DNA from: Linnemannia schmuckeri
Taxonomy: Eukaryota > Mortierellomycota > Mortierellomycetes > Mortierellales > Mortierellaceae
Reading direction: 5' to 3'
Assembly (NCBI GenBank): GCA_029449235.1
Contig: JANATG010000022.1
Location: forward strand, 558,001 to 622,000
DNA length: 64,000 bases
The number at the start of each line of letters is the position of its first letter. The stretch's first letter is position 1. A program made the position numbers and the translations under genes. Shown piece after piece: positions 1 through 12,919 of the stretch. Below the pieces are notes generated by a model. It made no database searches and had not been told where the DNA came from. It saw only the letters and a program-made list of their open reading frames with translations.

Positions 1-418
1 TTTTTTTTTTTGGCTACAAAAGTCAGGGTCACTTCCACGTCATGTCTATGAGCATGGTCATGTTCTCTTTATGGCTGCCAGGATTAGAATCCGAAAACCC
101 TCCGAGACACACATTATCATTAACAGCGCTGACCAATGCTCTGCCATGCCACCATGGTTTGCCAAGAGTTGACCCTCTTCGATCACCATCTATCAGCCTC
201 GCGTCCATGCATCAGTTCACGACGTATCCTTGATTACTCTTAAGTCTATTCCCTTACTTTCTTCTCCAAGGGAGAGATAAAAGACCCGAAGTCAGCGCGT
301 AAGCTATCTCATCTCTTTGGTTTCCTACTCTTTTGTTCGTCTCCCTTACTCTTTCTTTCTTCTTTCCACACGCAACAATAAAACAATAAACACACTTACA
401 CCGGCCTTATACACCACC

Positions 419-2269
419 ATGCGTCCTTCCCTCCGCTCATTCACACTGACAGCGAGCATCCTACTGCTGCTGGATCCCCCCACCGCACTCGCCGATCCTT
501 TTCCTGCCTTCAACTTTGGTAATCGCGACAACACGGTTTATGGTAAGATACTTGTCTTTCCTTCTTTGACCGTACTCAATCACTTGTGCACTTTCGGTAG
601 TCGTGCACGACACACTTACACCTTGCGACTCCACTTTCAGTCACTGTCACCGAATACAGATACGTCTCCGCTTCGGCTCCAGCATCGGCTGCATCACTCG
701 CTCCCAGCCCATCGCCTCAATCCGCTGTCAACAGACAATCTCAAATCTCGGTCCCTGTGACGTCGCAGATTCTCAAACCACCTCTACAACAGCCTGCTTC
801 TGTGGCGCCGCCTGCTGAACGCCCTGGTAAGTTTTCGCCTTCATATCTTTCTATGACTTGCCATACATGCCTGTCCATCGTCATCATCTTCTCCTTCTAG
901 TCGTCCATGCTCCTTTTCTTTAACTCGTCCTCTACTATCGTTGGTGCATTTAGCACCGTCCAATGTTCATTCAATCACTGTTTTTCCTGCACCTTTGACA
1001 TCACTCGTCATTAATCCTGCACCTCGACCAAATACCAATCCAATCTCTGCTACACCCGTGGCCCCTATTGCATCTGTCGCGCCGCCTCTTCCTGCTGCCA
1101 TTGCCCCTCCTCCTGCATTTCCACCAAACTTTGACCCAACGGCTGCTGCATCTATAGTTCCGTCTCCTTCCGTTGCTCCTGCTGTCCCTTTTGATGTACC
1201 TGTTCATGCGACTCCTGTTCCTGCTGCATTTTTTCCTCCTGCACCTCGTCCGGACCCTAACCCCAATGTCATGGTACCTATGGTCCAACTTCAACCTCCA
1301 TCTGCTACATCTATTGCTCCTGCTGCCTTTGTCTCTCCCCCTCTTACACCTCGTCCGAACCCTAATCCTAATGTCATGCCACCCATGGCTCGACTTGTTC
1401 CAATTGTCCCTGATGCCTTTGTCCCTCCCTCCGCCCCCATAACCTCACCTGTCAATACTGCACCTGCACCCATTCCCGCTGTATGGACTCCACCTGCCAA
1501 TGATGCTCTTACCTACACATCATTTGCTGGTCTGCTATCTACCATGGCTCCTTCCTTTTACCCCACGCCGCTAAACTCAGCGGCGGTTCCTTCCCGTGCT
1601 ATTGCTTCTCCTATGCCCCAACAACAACCTCCACCTCCTCCAACTCCTATCCCACATGCTCCTACCCCTCACACGACCTCGACTTCCCCCATGGCTCCTA
1701 CTATGGAAACTGCCTCTACTCTAAATACACCTGTCCTTTCTTCTCCCGAATCGGCCGCTACAACTTCCTCTCCTTCAGCACCATTGGCCGTTCCAAAGGA
1801 AAATGAATCGCCATCTGTTCACACGTCTTCGTCGGCGACTGCTGCGCATTCTTCTGACTCAAGCTCGTCGTCCGCCGATTCAGCCCGCATCTCGAAAGGA
1901 GATACCACTTCGCTGTCCCTCACCACCACCAGCACCACGACCTCAACCACGACCTCGACCGATGTGACCGTTTCGACCACGACCACGACGCGCGGTGACA
2001 CGACCAGCACCAGAACCACTGTTGGTACCGACGGTACGACTACAGTCCTCACCGAGTACCCAACCTCGACACTATCGCGCACCACAACGAGTACATCAGG
2101 CGCAGGGGCGAAATGGCCACGCATGCAAGGTGGTCGACAGGATCCGAGTGTTGGATCGGTAATTGGTTATCTGGCGGGTCTTTTGATTCCCGAGGCCCGA
2201 TGGTCGATGACTGCGACTGCGATGATCGTAGCCTTGGCTCTCCCCGGCGCAGTGGCCTTGCTTGTCTAA
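419..2269 (+). CDS. Secreted Pro/Ser/Thr-rich protein, probable GPI-anchored cell-surface protein
   Basis: Three exons are inferred from GT-AG sites and frame continuity: 419-542, 641-826, 954-2269, giving about 541 residues. The N-terminus has a hydrophobic signal peptide (residues about 8-24) followed by a short 'TVTEYRYVSA' stretch. The middle is very rich in Pro, Ala and Ser and holds degenerate repeats around 'PRPDPNPNV' (about 1246 and 1351, a period near 105 bp; a weaker copy near 1021). The C-terminal third is Ser/Thr-rich with Thr-Ser-Thr runs suited to O-mannosylation. The protein ends in a short hydrophobic tail (about 2205-2266), the layout of a GPI-anchor signal. It probably sits in the cell wall or plasma membrane. 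No enzymatic domain is seen and the family is not recognised. The first exon start is the first ATG followed by a signal peptide. Confidence 0.7.
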
Positions 2270-2400
2270 ATTCGATCTGAACATGTCAGATCAAACAAAC
2301 AAGCATACGTGGTTTTCCTATTTCGCATGCGGCCATCCTCTCTTGCCGAAGATTACTTTCTATTTTTCAAATCAAAACTACCGTAATAGGACCATGCACA

Positions 2401-2442
2401 TACATACATACATACATACATACATACATACATACATACAAA
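2401..2442. repeat. (ATAC)n microsatellite
   Basis: About ten consecutive 4-bp CATA/ATAC units lie downstream of the first gene. It is a simple repeat with no coding role. Confidence 0.9.
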
Positions 2443-2805
2443 TGAAATAAACAAACACGAGCAGCGTATTGTTCTTTATTCATGTTGATCGAGAGAAAGA
2501 AAGTGAGAAGAAACAACAAGAGGAAAGTCGTGGCTGAGTGAACATGAAGCGCGAGATGGACATATTATCCTATCCCGGTTCGGCTCTTTTTTTGACGGAT
2601 GCTTTGTACTTGTAATTATGATCGGCCATGACAACGACAGTCTGACATCCGTGGATTCGATCGATGCGCCGGGGTCTTTTCTCAGACAAAAAAAAGTGAG
2701 CACCACTTTTACTTTACTTCTACTTTCTCGTTTCTTTCATTTCCTTTCTTCTTTTCTTCTTCACACCCCAGACCCAGACTCCACCCATCAACCATAATAG
2801 CCAAA

Positions 2806-3692
2806 ATGTCCGCCTACCCCAACACCCCTCTTCTCATGCTCCCCGCTGCGGCCGCCGTTGCCTATGCACCCCATTTCATCCGTGCCTTCGTAAGGACCTG
2901 CCTCCTCTTTCTTGCCACACATTTTATCCTTTGCTTCATTTTAACCACCCTCTACCTCCGTTCAACTCAGTCGCTCGCTCAACCGTTCTCTTCTTTCATT
3001 TTGTTATGATAGATTGTCGTCTACCACACCAAGAGATGGAACAACAGTACGTTCAATCCCATCGAAATCACACGAACAACGACATAGCCCGACCAGACTT
3101 GACAACAGGATGGGATAATTGACCTTTGATTCAAGAGAAAAATTCTCGCTTTATATATCAATATTAATGACCCTTCCCTTCTTTTACTAGTCAACCCTAG
3201 AGGCCAGCTCGAGAGAGTTGAGAGCAAGATGACCAAGGCCGGTTGGGCCATGGCCAAGCGTGCCGAGAGTGCCCACGTCAACGGCCTCGAGACCCTCCCC
3301 GTCTTCTACGGTGCTGTTGTAAGTATAAGAGCGAAGCAAGGAGGGGACGAAGACAACAAGGGCTCGATTGAAATCTGATTTTTCGGGACACTTTACAGGG
3401 TCAACGGCTGTCTCCATTACCGATGGAATGAAATGCACACAAAGGCATACTAACTTTTTTTCTTATTTCTTTTTGTATAAACTTGCAATAGCTTGCTGCT
3501 CTCCATGCTGGTGTTGCTAAGGACACTGTTGGCTTCTACTCGACCTTCTTTGTTGCCTCCCGTGTTCTTTTCAACTTTGTTTATATCTTGAACACAAACC
3601 AGCTGTCGGCTCTCGCCCGCACGGGCATCTGGACAGCCGGCATGGTTGCCTGCTTAAAGCTCTTCCTCGCTGCAGCTGCCACCAAGTACTAA
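2806..3692 (+). CDS. MAPEG-family membrane protein (microsomal glutathione S-transferase-like)
   Basis: Four exons are inferred: 2806-2889, 3013-3046, 3191-3318, 3492-3692, giving 148 residues, the usual size for MAPEG proteins (about 140-160). Members are integral membrane proteins of the ER or mitochondrial outer membrane that conjugate glutathione or act in eicosanoid-type chemistry. Visible are a first hydrophobic helix (residues about 8-26), the 'NPRGQLERV' loop with the conserved Asn-Pro-Arg that binds glutathione in the family, the 'RAESAHVNGLETLPVF' segment with its conserved Glu and Asn, then two more hydrophobic helices separated by a 'FVASRVLFNFVYI' stretch. All splice junctions keep frame. 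Family assignment is firm; the substrate cannot be read from the sequence. Confidence 0.88.
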
Positions 3693-4254
3693 GCAGCCTT
3701 TGGGTTTGTCCACTGGAGGATGTAGAAAAGAAAAGGTTAATAAAAACGTATGTGTAAAGAGAAAGAAGAGAAAGGAACAAGGAAAGGGCAATTGGCCATC
3801 TGTGTGGCGTGGAATGACGTCTCGTTGCTTGTTGGGCATGCACCTCCAGTGCACCTTCATTGTTAAATTTGACTTCGTGGCAATCGAACAGACATCCACA
3901 TAAACAGTCAAGCAAGCACTGCAGACAGCTGTTTCTCATCTTGTGCCCCTTCGAGGCCACAAGTCACGTTTCATCATGGTTATTGCTTGGCAGACCACCT
4001 CTTTCTGTCTTCTTGTTCTTCTTTATTCTTGTTGCACCACTCACTCACTTCATTCGCAGCTCTTTTCTCTACTCAACTTACTCAACTTGATCACATCCCA
4101 CTTTTTTCTCTCTTTTTTCCTCCAACTCCCCCCTTCTACTCTTGACATCACTCTTCCTTCCCCTTTGCTCTTCTATCTCTCTTTTTACACATTCCCAGCG
4201 AGATACCTATATTTTCCTTACACACAACACATACATACAAAAAGGCCCGCAAAT

Positions 4255-5813
4255 ATGAATCTTTTCTTCAGCCGCAAGCCTAAGGTCACCCCAAAGGACT
4301 CGATTGTCGAGCTCAGGAACACACTCCAGATGCTCGAAAAGAGAGAAACTTTCCTCCAAACAAAGATCGACAACGAACTCAAGATTGCCAAAGCCAATGC
4401 CACCAAGAACCGCAGAGGTATAATGTCATTCTCTTTGTGTCTATGTGTGGTTGCAAATATTCTTTCCGCCTTGACTTTTTGTCTCTTTTTCTATCAGAGG
4501 AGTCGGTCCTTATTGGGTAGAAGGTCTTGGCATGGTGTCATCTGGTCCTTACTCCCTCTCATATCGTACACGACACACGATCAGACAGACTAGCAGACTC
4601 ACAGAAGGGCAGACAGACAGACACGGCACTCCTTGAAACTTGTTGCACTTAAAGACCCGTTGCCTCCACTCCACCGCACCTCCTAACGAAAGCAATGAAT
4701 AACCAGGAAGTCAGCTCAGCCCAATGACACCACCCGGACAGGCAGATAGACACAACGACCACTCCCTTTTTTTTCTACTACCCGCAGTACAGGAGCGCCA
4801 CACAAGGATAACATCAGTCAGTGAGCAAAAAACGGAAAACTGACGCAACCTTTTTTATTTTCTGTTGCTGGTGCAATTCTCTTTTGTCTGCTTTTATAGC
4901 TGCCTTAATGGCGCTGAAGCGCAAGAAGCAGTTTGAGGGACAGATTGAGAAGATTTCCGGTTCTCGTTTGACGATAGAGACACAGGTCATGGCTATCGAG
5001 AACGCCAACGTCAACCTCGAGACCATGAAGGCTATGCGTGCTGGTGCTGAGGCTATGAAGGGCATCCACGGAGCAATGTAAGGAATCGAAAAACGAGTCT
5101 TGTGATAACAAGGGGGAGCGAACAACAACTACGACAGGACTTTGGACAACTTGGCTGTGGTCACGCTTTCTTTCAAGAGGAAAAAAAAAAAGAAAAAAAA
5201 AAAAAGCGGTGCTCTATGTGTGTGTGAGGATACTCAGTTAGCTAACACTGCTCTCCTTGTATTGTTTCCACTATCTAGGGATATTGGCAAGGTCGACCAG
5301 ACTATGGAGGAGATCAGGGATCAAATGGAGCTCGCCAACGAGATTTCTGATGTGATCTCACAGCCCGTCGGATTCGGTGTTGAGATGGACGATGTACGTT
5401 TGCCACCAAAAAGAAGCTATTCTTGTCTCTCAACAACCTTTCTTGTTACAGCCTTGTTCGAGTTGACATATGTATGCTAGTGACTAACCATTTTTTTTCT
5501 TCTTTTGTAACTGTAGGATGAGCTCGCAGCAGAACTCGATGAACTGGAGCAGGAAGAGCTGGACAAGAAGCTTATGGAAACCGAGCGGCCTCCACAGATG
5601 GGCTTGCCCTCTGTACCGAACCATGAGCCTGGTAAGGACACGACACTTCGACTTTTGTACATTATGACCTTAGCGGACACATTTTCATATGGAACATTAT
5701 TTTATGTTGTTCACTAATCATTGCATTTTCAACTATATTCTGTTATGATAGCAGAGGAGGAGGACGAGGAGGAGGCAGAACTTAGGGAATTGCGCGAGAG
5801 CATGGCTATGTAA
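4255..5813 (+). CDS. SNF7: ESCRT-III subunit Snf7/Vps32 (CHMP4 family)
   Basis: Five exons: 4255-4417, 4900-5077, 5279-5393, 5517-5631, 5752-5813, coding for 210 residues. Snf7 is the main filament-forming subunit of ESCRT-III and drives membrane scission in multivesicular-body sorting on endosomes. The N-terminal basic helix 'FFSRKPK' is followed by the Snf7 coiled-coil core (residues about 18-150, including 'ALKRKKQFEGQIEK' and 'AMRAGAEAMKGIH'). The C-terminal part is acidic (about 150-210), ending in a helix 'EEAELRELRESMAM' that looks like the MIM1-type motif used by Vps4. Length matches the family. The first intron is 482 bp, long for this window. The start is the only ATG that gives the amphipathic N-terminus. 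Confidence 0.95.
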
Positions 5814-6195
5814 CGACACAACGTGATTTTGTTCGTGTCCCTGTCTATGTCTGCGTGTCGACTGGACAGCTCTTTTTTTTTAGAAGGCAACTGTCGCCCT
5901 TCTCTTTTCGTGGGATGTCTGTGCTAGACTATTGCCAATGAACGACGGATGAAATACCTACCTAACTCTTGCAAACTTCTCTCCTGGCCCAATCCTGCTA
6001 CTGTACCTTCCACTCTGAAATAAAAAAAAAAAAAAAAAAAACGATGTTCCACGTGATGGCTTTTTGGACATTTTGCCACTCTCGTTCTCAAAGTTTGAAA
6101 ACTATGATTCTGTCTTGCACAGTTCACTTTTGCCCTGTTGCCTCGTTTATTTTAATTCCACTTCTTTTCATTACTTTTCCGTTTCCATCTCTCAC

Positions 6196-8519
6196 ATGAA
6201 CCCAACCTCCTCTCCCTTCCACCTGCCTCACCCTAATAACACTAAACAAACTCCTTACACTCACAGCAACAAACTCACCTTCCAACTTACTCAGCCCGTC
6301 TCTGTCGAGTCCATCGTCGCGGCATTGCGGGACCTACCCTGCTCAACCATTCTTCAGAACCTGACCCAGAACAAAAGTGCGCCACCAATCATGGCGTCTG
6401 AAATCCGACTACCTGGTCCTGGGCATGCCTCTGGTTGGTCAACCAACGGTGACCCGACCGGGAACCGCGATAAACAATGGGGCTACGCTCAGGAAAACTT
6501 TGGAAACGGATGCAACGATTACTGCGACAACGCCACTCCCACGACAAACGGGTGGCACTTTCGCGACAATCGATACGTAACATCAACAACAGCAATAGAC
6601 TCTCCACCTTCTTGGTCCGCCGACGGCACACGACTCTACGGTCACTACGACGAACAACTGCATTCACCTCCACCACCAACACGCACTGTCCAACATATCT
6701 CTCCCAACCGCCACCCGTCTTTGTACCAGCAAACATTATATTCGGCAGAACCTCACAACAGGTTAGAGACGAATCGATCACACTTTGACCACCAACCAGT
6801 ATCGCCTACTCCTGGTGGCTCAATAGAGGACATATTTGGAGGACATAGGATCCATGATGGCTACGTTAACAACACTTACAGCGCTAATACCACTCCAGAC
6901 TCAAGATCTGACGCTTGGTTCAACGGAAACTACAAAGGCGATGATAAGTACATGCCAGAGGACTTTTACCGGCCGTCTTCGGAGGTAAACTGTTTTTTAT
7001 GCTTGATGTATAATGCAATTTTTTGCTTTGCTATCACTTATCGGTGTTAACATCAATGACATTCTACTTCCATTATATGGTCTCATAGTCCTCTCGCTCA
7101 CCCCCACGTCAACTGGTGAACAGTCAAAGGCACAACCTCAGAACCCCTGCGTTCGATCTCCTGACTGGCCCTATAGCCCATGGTCCCGATGCCTGCGTGA
7201 TTGAGGAACGAGGTAGCATTACCTTTATCGAGCAGCACGACGAGGGCCTTATTCTAGAGCCCAAGTCACTAGTAGAAGATGGCCCAGATGATCTCCTTCT
7301 TATGGTTCACACAAGGCGCTATCTCGATCCAGTCACGGTCAATGACCCTTTGATCCATCTTCGTCTTGTCATGCCTGCTGGCCAGTTACCAAGAGGAGAT
7401 ACTTTTGCACGAATGTCTGGGCACCTGCGAACTCGGCATTCGATTGACACTTTTCTCATCCCACATGAATCAAGCAATATGCCGAGCCACCACGATGTTG
7501 TCTTGGGTTTGTCAGGGACCTTGGATCGAGTCTGTCGAGCACTTGAGGATCTTTTAGAGCGGCTGGTTCACGGTACAGATGGCTTTGTCTTTTGGAGACT
7601 GAGCCTTCTTATCCCGCTCGACATTATCCACCTAGTTGCAGAAGGACGAAAAGAGCGATCACCTTTGGAACCTCGGATCAGCTTTTCTAGGTGTTCGCTT
7701 CCACGGCTCAGGAACGCGACGGGAAGGGTATACGATTCGATTTCGAAAACGGACGAGTGCATTCTGTCAATTCAGTCCTGCTCTTTAGACGTCATGCTGA
7801 ATGCGGTTCGGTGTCTGGGCGATGTGATGGCGCGAGAAGAGGATGCTCTTCTTATGTGTGAAGAGTTTTACACAGGTGGCTGGCCGAGTGTCATTCCAGT
7901 AGAGAGAAAGCTACCCAAGGAGCTCACTCACTCGTCCACAAACTTGGATCGCTTGACACCACTTGGGTATATCCTGCGATCAGAGATGAAGGAATGTCTT
8001 CAGGTTATAAGAATCTCTCGGTATCACATCCAGTTACTCTTACCGGCAAGGCATGCATCGCTGCTGACCAGCGACCATGGGACCTTTGTTCGACGTTTCT
8101 GCAAGAATGCAGGAGCGTTAGTTTCGTTTTCAGGAGTGGTCTCTACAGACGATGACTCGCCCATTCGATTCTGCGACATTGGAAGTAATAACACCAAGGC
8201 TCTCGAGGTTTCAGTGCACGAGATTATACGGTGGCTGTACGAGATGGCTTTTGGAGGGTGGTCGGTCCTTATTGTTGTTCCTGAGCGCATCGCGGTGTCG
8301 TGGCGAAGTCGAGAGACTGTTGCCAGCTGGACATGGCGTGGGTTCTTGCACACAGTGAAGGATATGTCGGAATTCTGTCGATCAGCGACTGCTGATGCTT
8401 TTGAGCTTGAGCCTGCAGAGGAGGAGTGGGTGCTTGATATCAAGAGCAAAACGATGGGGCCTGGGATCCAGGCTGCTGTCCGGGCTATTCTCTCGGCAAT
8501 GTACTCACGCGATGCCTAA
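6196..8519 (+). CDS. Protein with three degenerate KH-like units, possible RNA-binding protein
   Basis: Two exons, 6196-6984 and 7089-8519, give about 739 residues; an alternative start is the ATG at 6391. The first 265 residues are low-complexity and polar (Asn, Ser, His, Pro, Tyr), probably disordered. The rest shows three stretches that each begin with a hydrophobic strand ending in Pro and finish with a helix after a second strand, like KH domains of the PCBP/hnRNP K group: about 348-425 ('LRLVMP' ... 'VLGLSGTLDRVCRALEDL'), about 430-515 ('WRLSLLIP' ... 'LNAVRCLGDVM') and about 577-660 ('IQLLLP' ... 'EVSVHEIIRWLYEMA'). The GXXG RNA-binding loop is not intact in any of them. Assignment as a KH protein is inference from pattern; the function is unknown. 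Confidence 0.6.
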
Positions 8520-8919
8520 TCAGGACTAGGACAAGGGGTGGATCGAATTGGATTGACTGACTGTCTCAGTGCGACGGGCATGCCACGACGACAACAAGGG
8601 TGGGCACGACACACTCCTTTTTTTCTTTTTTCTTTTCTTTTTTTGGTGGCCTCAAATGTGTTTCTTTCTTTCTTCTCTTCTCTTTTTCCACTTTGCATTC
8701 ATCTCCACCCTCCTTTCTCTCTCACACACACACTTGCGCCCTCAGACTACGTAATTTTCACACTCTCGCACACGCCCACAAACCTTCTCACATACAAACA
8801 CGCACTCACAACATAAAGGCACTCTCTTTCTTTTCGCGCACTTTCACACACATCCTTCCACACGCATTAAAAACACCTACTCCCAGCAAAAAAAGTATCA
8901 GAACCGATATCCTCTAAAA

Positions 8920-11425
8920 ATGTCGTCTGCTGCTAACCAGGCCCGCAAGGATGCCATCCGCGACAACGTTCTTCGTCCTAGTCGAAACGTCCCCTACCCT
9001 TCCAAGGACGGCAAACCCATCTACACGTCCGAGTTCTTTGGCGAGAGTGTCTTTGGCCTGGCTCAAATCGCCAAGGCTCTCCCCAAACCAGCCTATGCCC
9101 AGTTCTTGCGTAAGATGCGCGGTGGTCAGGCGCTGGACAAGAGTACTGCTGATGCGATCGCTCACGCAGTCCGTATCTGGGCCATGGACAAGGGCGCGAC
9201 CCATTTCACACACTGGTTCCAGCCCCAGACTGGTACCACTGCTGAGAAACACGATGCCTTCTTGACCCTCAAGACGACCCATGGTCAAGCAGGACTTGAA
9301 GAGGTAATTGTCATTGTTTTGTGGATAGAGGACCTTGGGCTCCAATAAAAAAAAGCGTGGGATATTTTTCTTTTTTGTTGTTTTTACTCATACACGCACA
9401 CGCATGTATACCTAGGTTATTTTTTACTATCTCCCACTTTATGTGTCTCACTCTTCCCTAACCTTTTTTTTTTTTTTTTTTTTTGCTTGCTCCCTGTTGT
9501 ATCGCATGGATCCAATTATGGCGTAGGTCAAAGCTATCGACGCCTTCTCTGGCACCCAGCTCCTCCAGGCCGAACCTGATGCATCGTCTTTCCCCTCTGG
9601 TGGCATGCGAACAACGTTTGAGGCTCGTGGATACACCGTCTGGGATACTACCTCCCCTATGTTTGTCCAGCACGGACCCCACAAGACCACCGTCCTCTAC
9701 ATCCCCTCCATTTTCATTTCTTACAATGGTGATGCTCTGGATGAAAAAACGGTTCTGCTGCGATCGACCGAGCAGGTTGCCAAGGCTGCGCTGGCTGTCC
9801 TCGCCCTCCTCGAGCCCGTCCCTCAGGGTGTGCCTCCACAGACGAGCATTGTCTATACGACCCTCGGAACTGAGCAGGAATACTTTTTGGTGGATCGTGC
9901 GCTGTATGTACTCCGACCGGATCTCAAGATTACCGGGCGCACTCTGGTCGGTGCTCTGCCTGCAAAGCACCAGCAGATGGAGGACCATTACTTTGGTCAC
10001 ATCCCTTCACGTGTACTTGCGACAATGAGTGAGGCCGAGTTGGAGCTGTACAAGCTTGGAGTGCCCATCAAGACTCGTCACAACGAGGTCGCACCTCAGC
10101 AGTTTGAGTTGGCACCCATCTTTGAAGAGACCTCGCTCGCCGTGGATCATAATTTGTTGACGATGGATGTTCTTTCCAAGATTGCGCACCGCAACAATCT
10201 GAAAGTCTTGTTCCACGAGAAGCCGTTCAAGGGTGTCAATGGTTCCGGAAAGCACTGCAACTGGTCTCTCTCAACTGGCTCCGGTGAAAACCTCCTGGAT
10301 CCCAGCATCAAGCCCGAGACCAATTACCGCTTCCTGTTGTTCTTGCTCGCGACTTTAGATGCAGTTCAACGTCATGGAGGTCTGCTAAGGGCTGGTATTG
10401 CCAGTGCCAGTAACGAGCATCGTCTTGGAGCCAACGAGGCGCCTCCTGCGATTATCTCTGTGTTCTTGGGAGAGCACTTGAGTGAGGTCCTGGACTCGAT
10501 TGAGCAGTCGCGACCGGTAAAGAACTTTTCGGTCCCCGATATACGAACCATCAAGCTTGGAGGCACTGCGTTGGATGTCATGGTGTCAACCCTGCCCGAT
10601 ATCTCGCGTGATTTGACGGACCGTAACCGTACCTCGCCCTTTGCCTTTACCGGTAATAAGTTTGAGTTCCGAGCTGTTGGATCCAAACAGTCTCCCTCGT
10701 TCCCTATGACGCTCTTGAACGCTGCTGTTGCATCGTCTCTACAGGATATTGCTGAGGAGTTGAGGAAGGCCGCGGGTGACAAGGCCTTCCCCTCAGACGC
10801 TGACAAGCTCAAGGTCATCCGACAGTACATTGCGTCGACTAAGAGTGTCCGTTTCGAGGGCGACAACTATTCGGATGAATGGAAAAAGGAGGCGGCCAAG
10901 CGTGGACTCCTCAACATCACCAACTGTCCTGACGCATTTGACCAGATTGTGGAAGAGAAGAACTCGGCTATGTTGTGCAAGCTCGGCATCTTTTCCAAGT
11001 CGGAACTGTCCTCGCGTCACTATATTCTGATGGAGCGATACTCCAAGGACCTGTTGCTCGAGGCCAACACTCTGCGTACATTGCTCGCCCAGCAAATCCT
11101 CCCGGCCGCTTTCGAGTACAGGGCTGCGTTAGCGTCGTCGTGTGCTCAGCAGCAGGCAATCAAGCTGTCGGCGGGACCTGAACTCAAGACGTTGAACCAG
11201 ACAACTCCCTTGGTTGAGAGGCTTCAGGAGTGGATCGACAAGCTGGACGATGCCATTAATCAGGTGCATCTGGCGGCTCATGACCCCTCGGCCGAGGCTA
11301 GGGCTTCTGCAAGGCACTTGCTGCCCGCGATGGAGGGTGCTCGTGAGGTCGCCGACGAGCTGGAGGAGATCATTGCGGACAAGTACTTCCCCCTCCCCAA
11401 GATGTCTGAGCTCTTGTGGTTTTAG
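8920..11425 (+). CDS. Glutamine synthetase, type III (GSIII)
   Basis: Two exons, 8920-9303 and 9527-11425, give about 760 residues. The enzyme joins ammonia to glutamate with ATP to make glutamine. Length and sequence fit the large GSIII class, not the roughly 350-residue eukaryotic GSII. Signs include the N-terminal 'THFTHWFQPQTG', the 'NEVAPQQFELAPIFEE' metal-binding region, 'FHEKPFKGVNGSGKHCNWS' (glutamate/ATP site) and 'NEHRLGANEAPPAI'. The C-terminal part is helical, as in GSIII. The intron (9304-9526) has a long poly-T run before its acceptor. GSIII is known mainly from bacteria and several protist lineages, so finding it in a fungus is notable. Confidence 0.92.
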
Positions 11426-12423
11426 GCTGTTGTATCGTCACTTTTCTTCTGAATCACTCTTTTTTCGTTATTCTCGTTTTTTTCTTTCACATCGGGTCCT
11501 GCGGGTATGAGCGACTTTCTGGACGAAAATAAACACTAGTATTATTGCTTTTGTATTTGTTCGATTTGCATGTATTTTTTTTCAAGAAAAAGAATTAAAT
11601 GGATTTTGGTGGTAAAAATTATGCGCCAGAAGGTCAATACTTACTGTTGCTCTATGCTGAATGTTGATCGATTGATACTTGCTACTTGTGATAAAAAAAA
11701 AAAGAGATGTGGTGCATATTCAGCTTCAAGCAAAAATTGTTGTCCTTGTCTCGTCATTCTTTTCGCGCATGTTTTTTCAAGTGCTGGAAAACCGACCAGC
11801 AAAAAAATATGTACCAGAAACCGCATCGCTTTTTCAAAAGTGGACTCTGTTGAAGTGCACTGGACAAGCGAGTGTAAACGAAAAAAAAAAAAAAAAAAAA
11901 AGAGAGAAAAGTGAACTCAGTCAAACTTTCCCAAACCCCTCTGTTTTCCGCTTTCCGATGAATGTATTAACTAGGTCATTAGCATACCAACTTTTTTACA
12001 TGCCAGAGTGTAGACGCGGCGAGGAAATAATCTGTGGGTTATTTTTTCTACAATTTTGCCGCCCGCCACGATAATAGTGCAATGAGAGATTGACCTTACC
12101 TCGACTGTCCTAGGCGGATTTTTTTTGGGCGCTGATCTAAAATAACCTTAAAGGGATCATTGCTCTTTTGTTCTTGGTGAGAAGCATTTTTCAGCCCGTG
12201 AAAGAAAATGGAGAACAAAAAAATGTATTACAGAATTTTTAGAACATCGGAAAATAGAAAGAGTACGGCTTCAATGTCTGGTTTTCATCCGTGTTTTTTG
12301 TCGCTTCCCGACGAGGCCTTAAGGGCTGCCCTCCGACTCGTTAGGCATGCCTTCTCTATTCATAGGCAGCACCATTTTACATTCAGCGCCAGCGCGTTGT
12401 GCTAAACAAATCCGTGATTTATC
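11426..12423. other. Intergenic, no gene recognised
   Basis: The stretch is AT-rich with several poly-A/T runs (for example 11880-11900). Open frames here are short and of low complexity. It contains the probable 3' end of the glutamine synthetase transcript and then unassigned sequence up to the first LINE copy. Confidence 0.6.
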
Positions 12424-12767
12424 TTCTTTTTTTTTTGTACACAATTTTATTTCTCTGACAAACAGTACAAAGGAGGCATTTGGAAGTAAAGGGGACTACA
12501 GACCAAACTCTTCAGTATACCATCCGCCAGTCACAGTCCGATCCGGAGCCTGGCTCTGCACAACAATTGTCGCTGCTCTTCATAGCAAAAACGGAAGAAA
12601 AAATAAAACTAGATACAAATAAAGGGGATTCTTCCCATCCTCTCCATCACTGACAACTTTCTCCTTCCCAACAGACTCTCCATCAGCCGCTCATCAGCTG
12701 CTCGTAGTTCCTTGGTCACTCCAGGGCAGGTCCGGTCCTTATGTGTGGCTAGCGAAGCGCCACCTGT
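12424..12767 (-). mobile_element. LINE copy A, 5'-truncated 3' end
   Basis: The copy begins on the plus strand with a poly-T run followed by 'gtacacaattttatttc', the reverse complement of the 3' end of the LINE at 30397-34000. It extends about 340 bp and stops inside the RNase H/zinc-finger ORF region. A 10-bp target-site duplication (gtgatttatc) is at 12414-12423 and 12768-12777. Orientation is minus, so the 3' end points away from tRNA-Arg. With the later nested insertions removed, its duplication lies 242-251 bp upstream of tRNA-Arg. Confidence 0.88.
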
Positions 12768-12919
12768 GTGATTTATCCGTTCTTTGAAAATTAATGCTTG
12801 ATCGATCCATGTTTACGCGTTTCTTTTACCCGAAACGACTCCAAACGTCTCCATTCCTTGACCAAACCTATCCACTGAAGCACTGCGATCCCGAAAACAT
12901 GAGAAAATAATCCGGCTCG

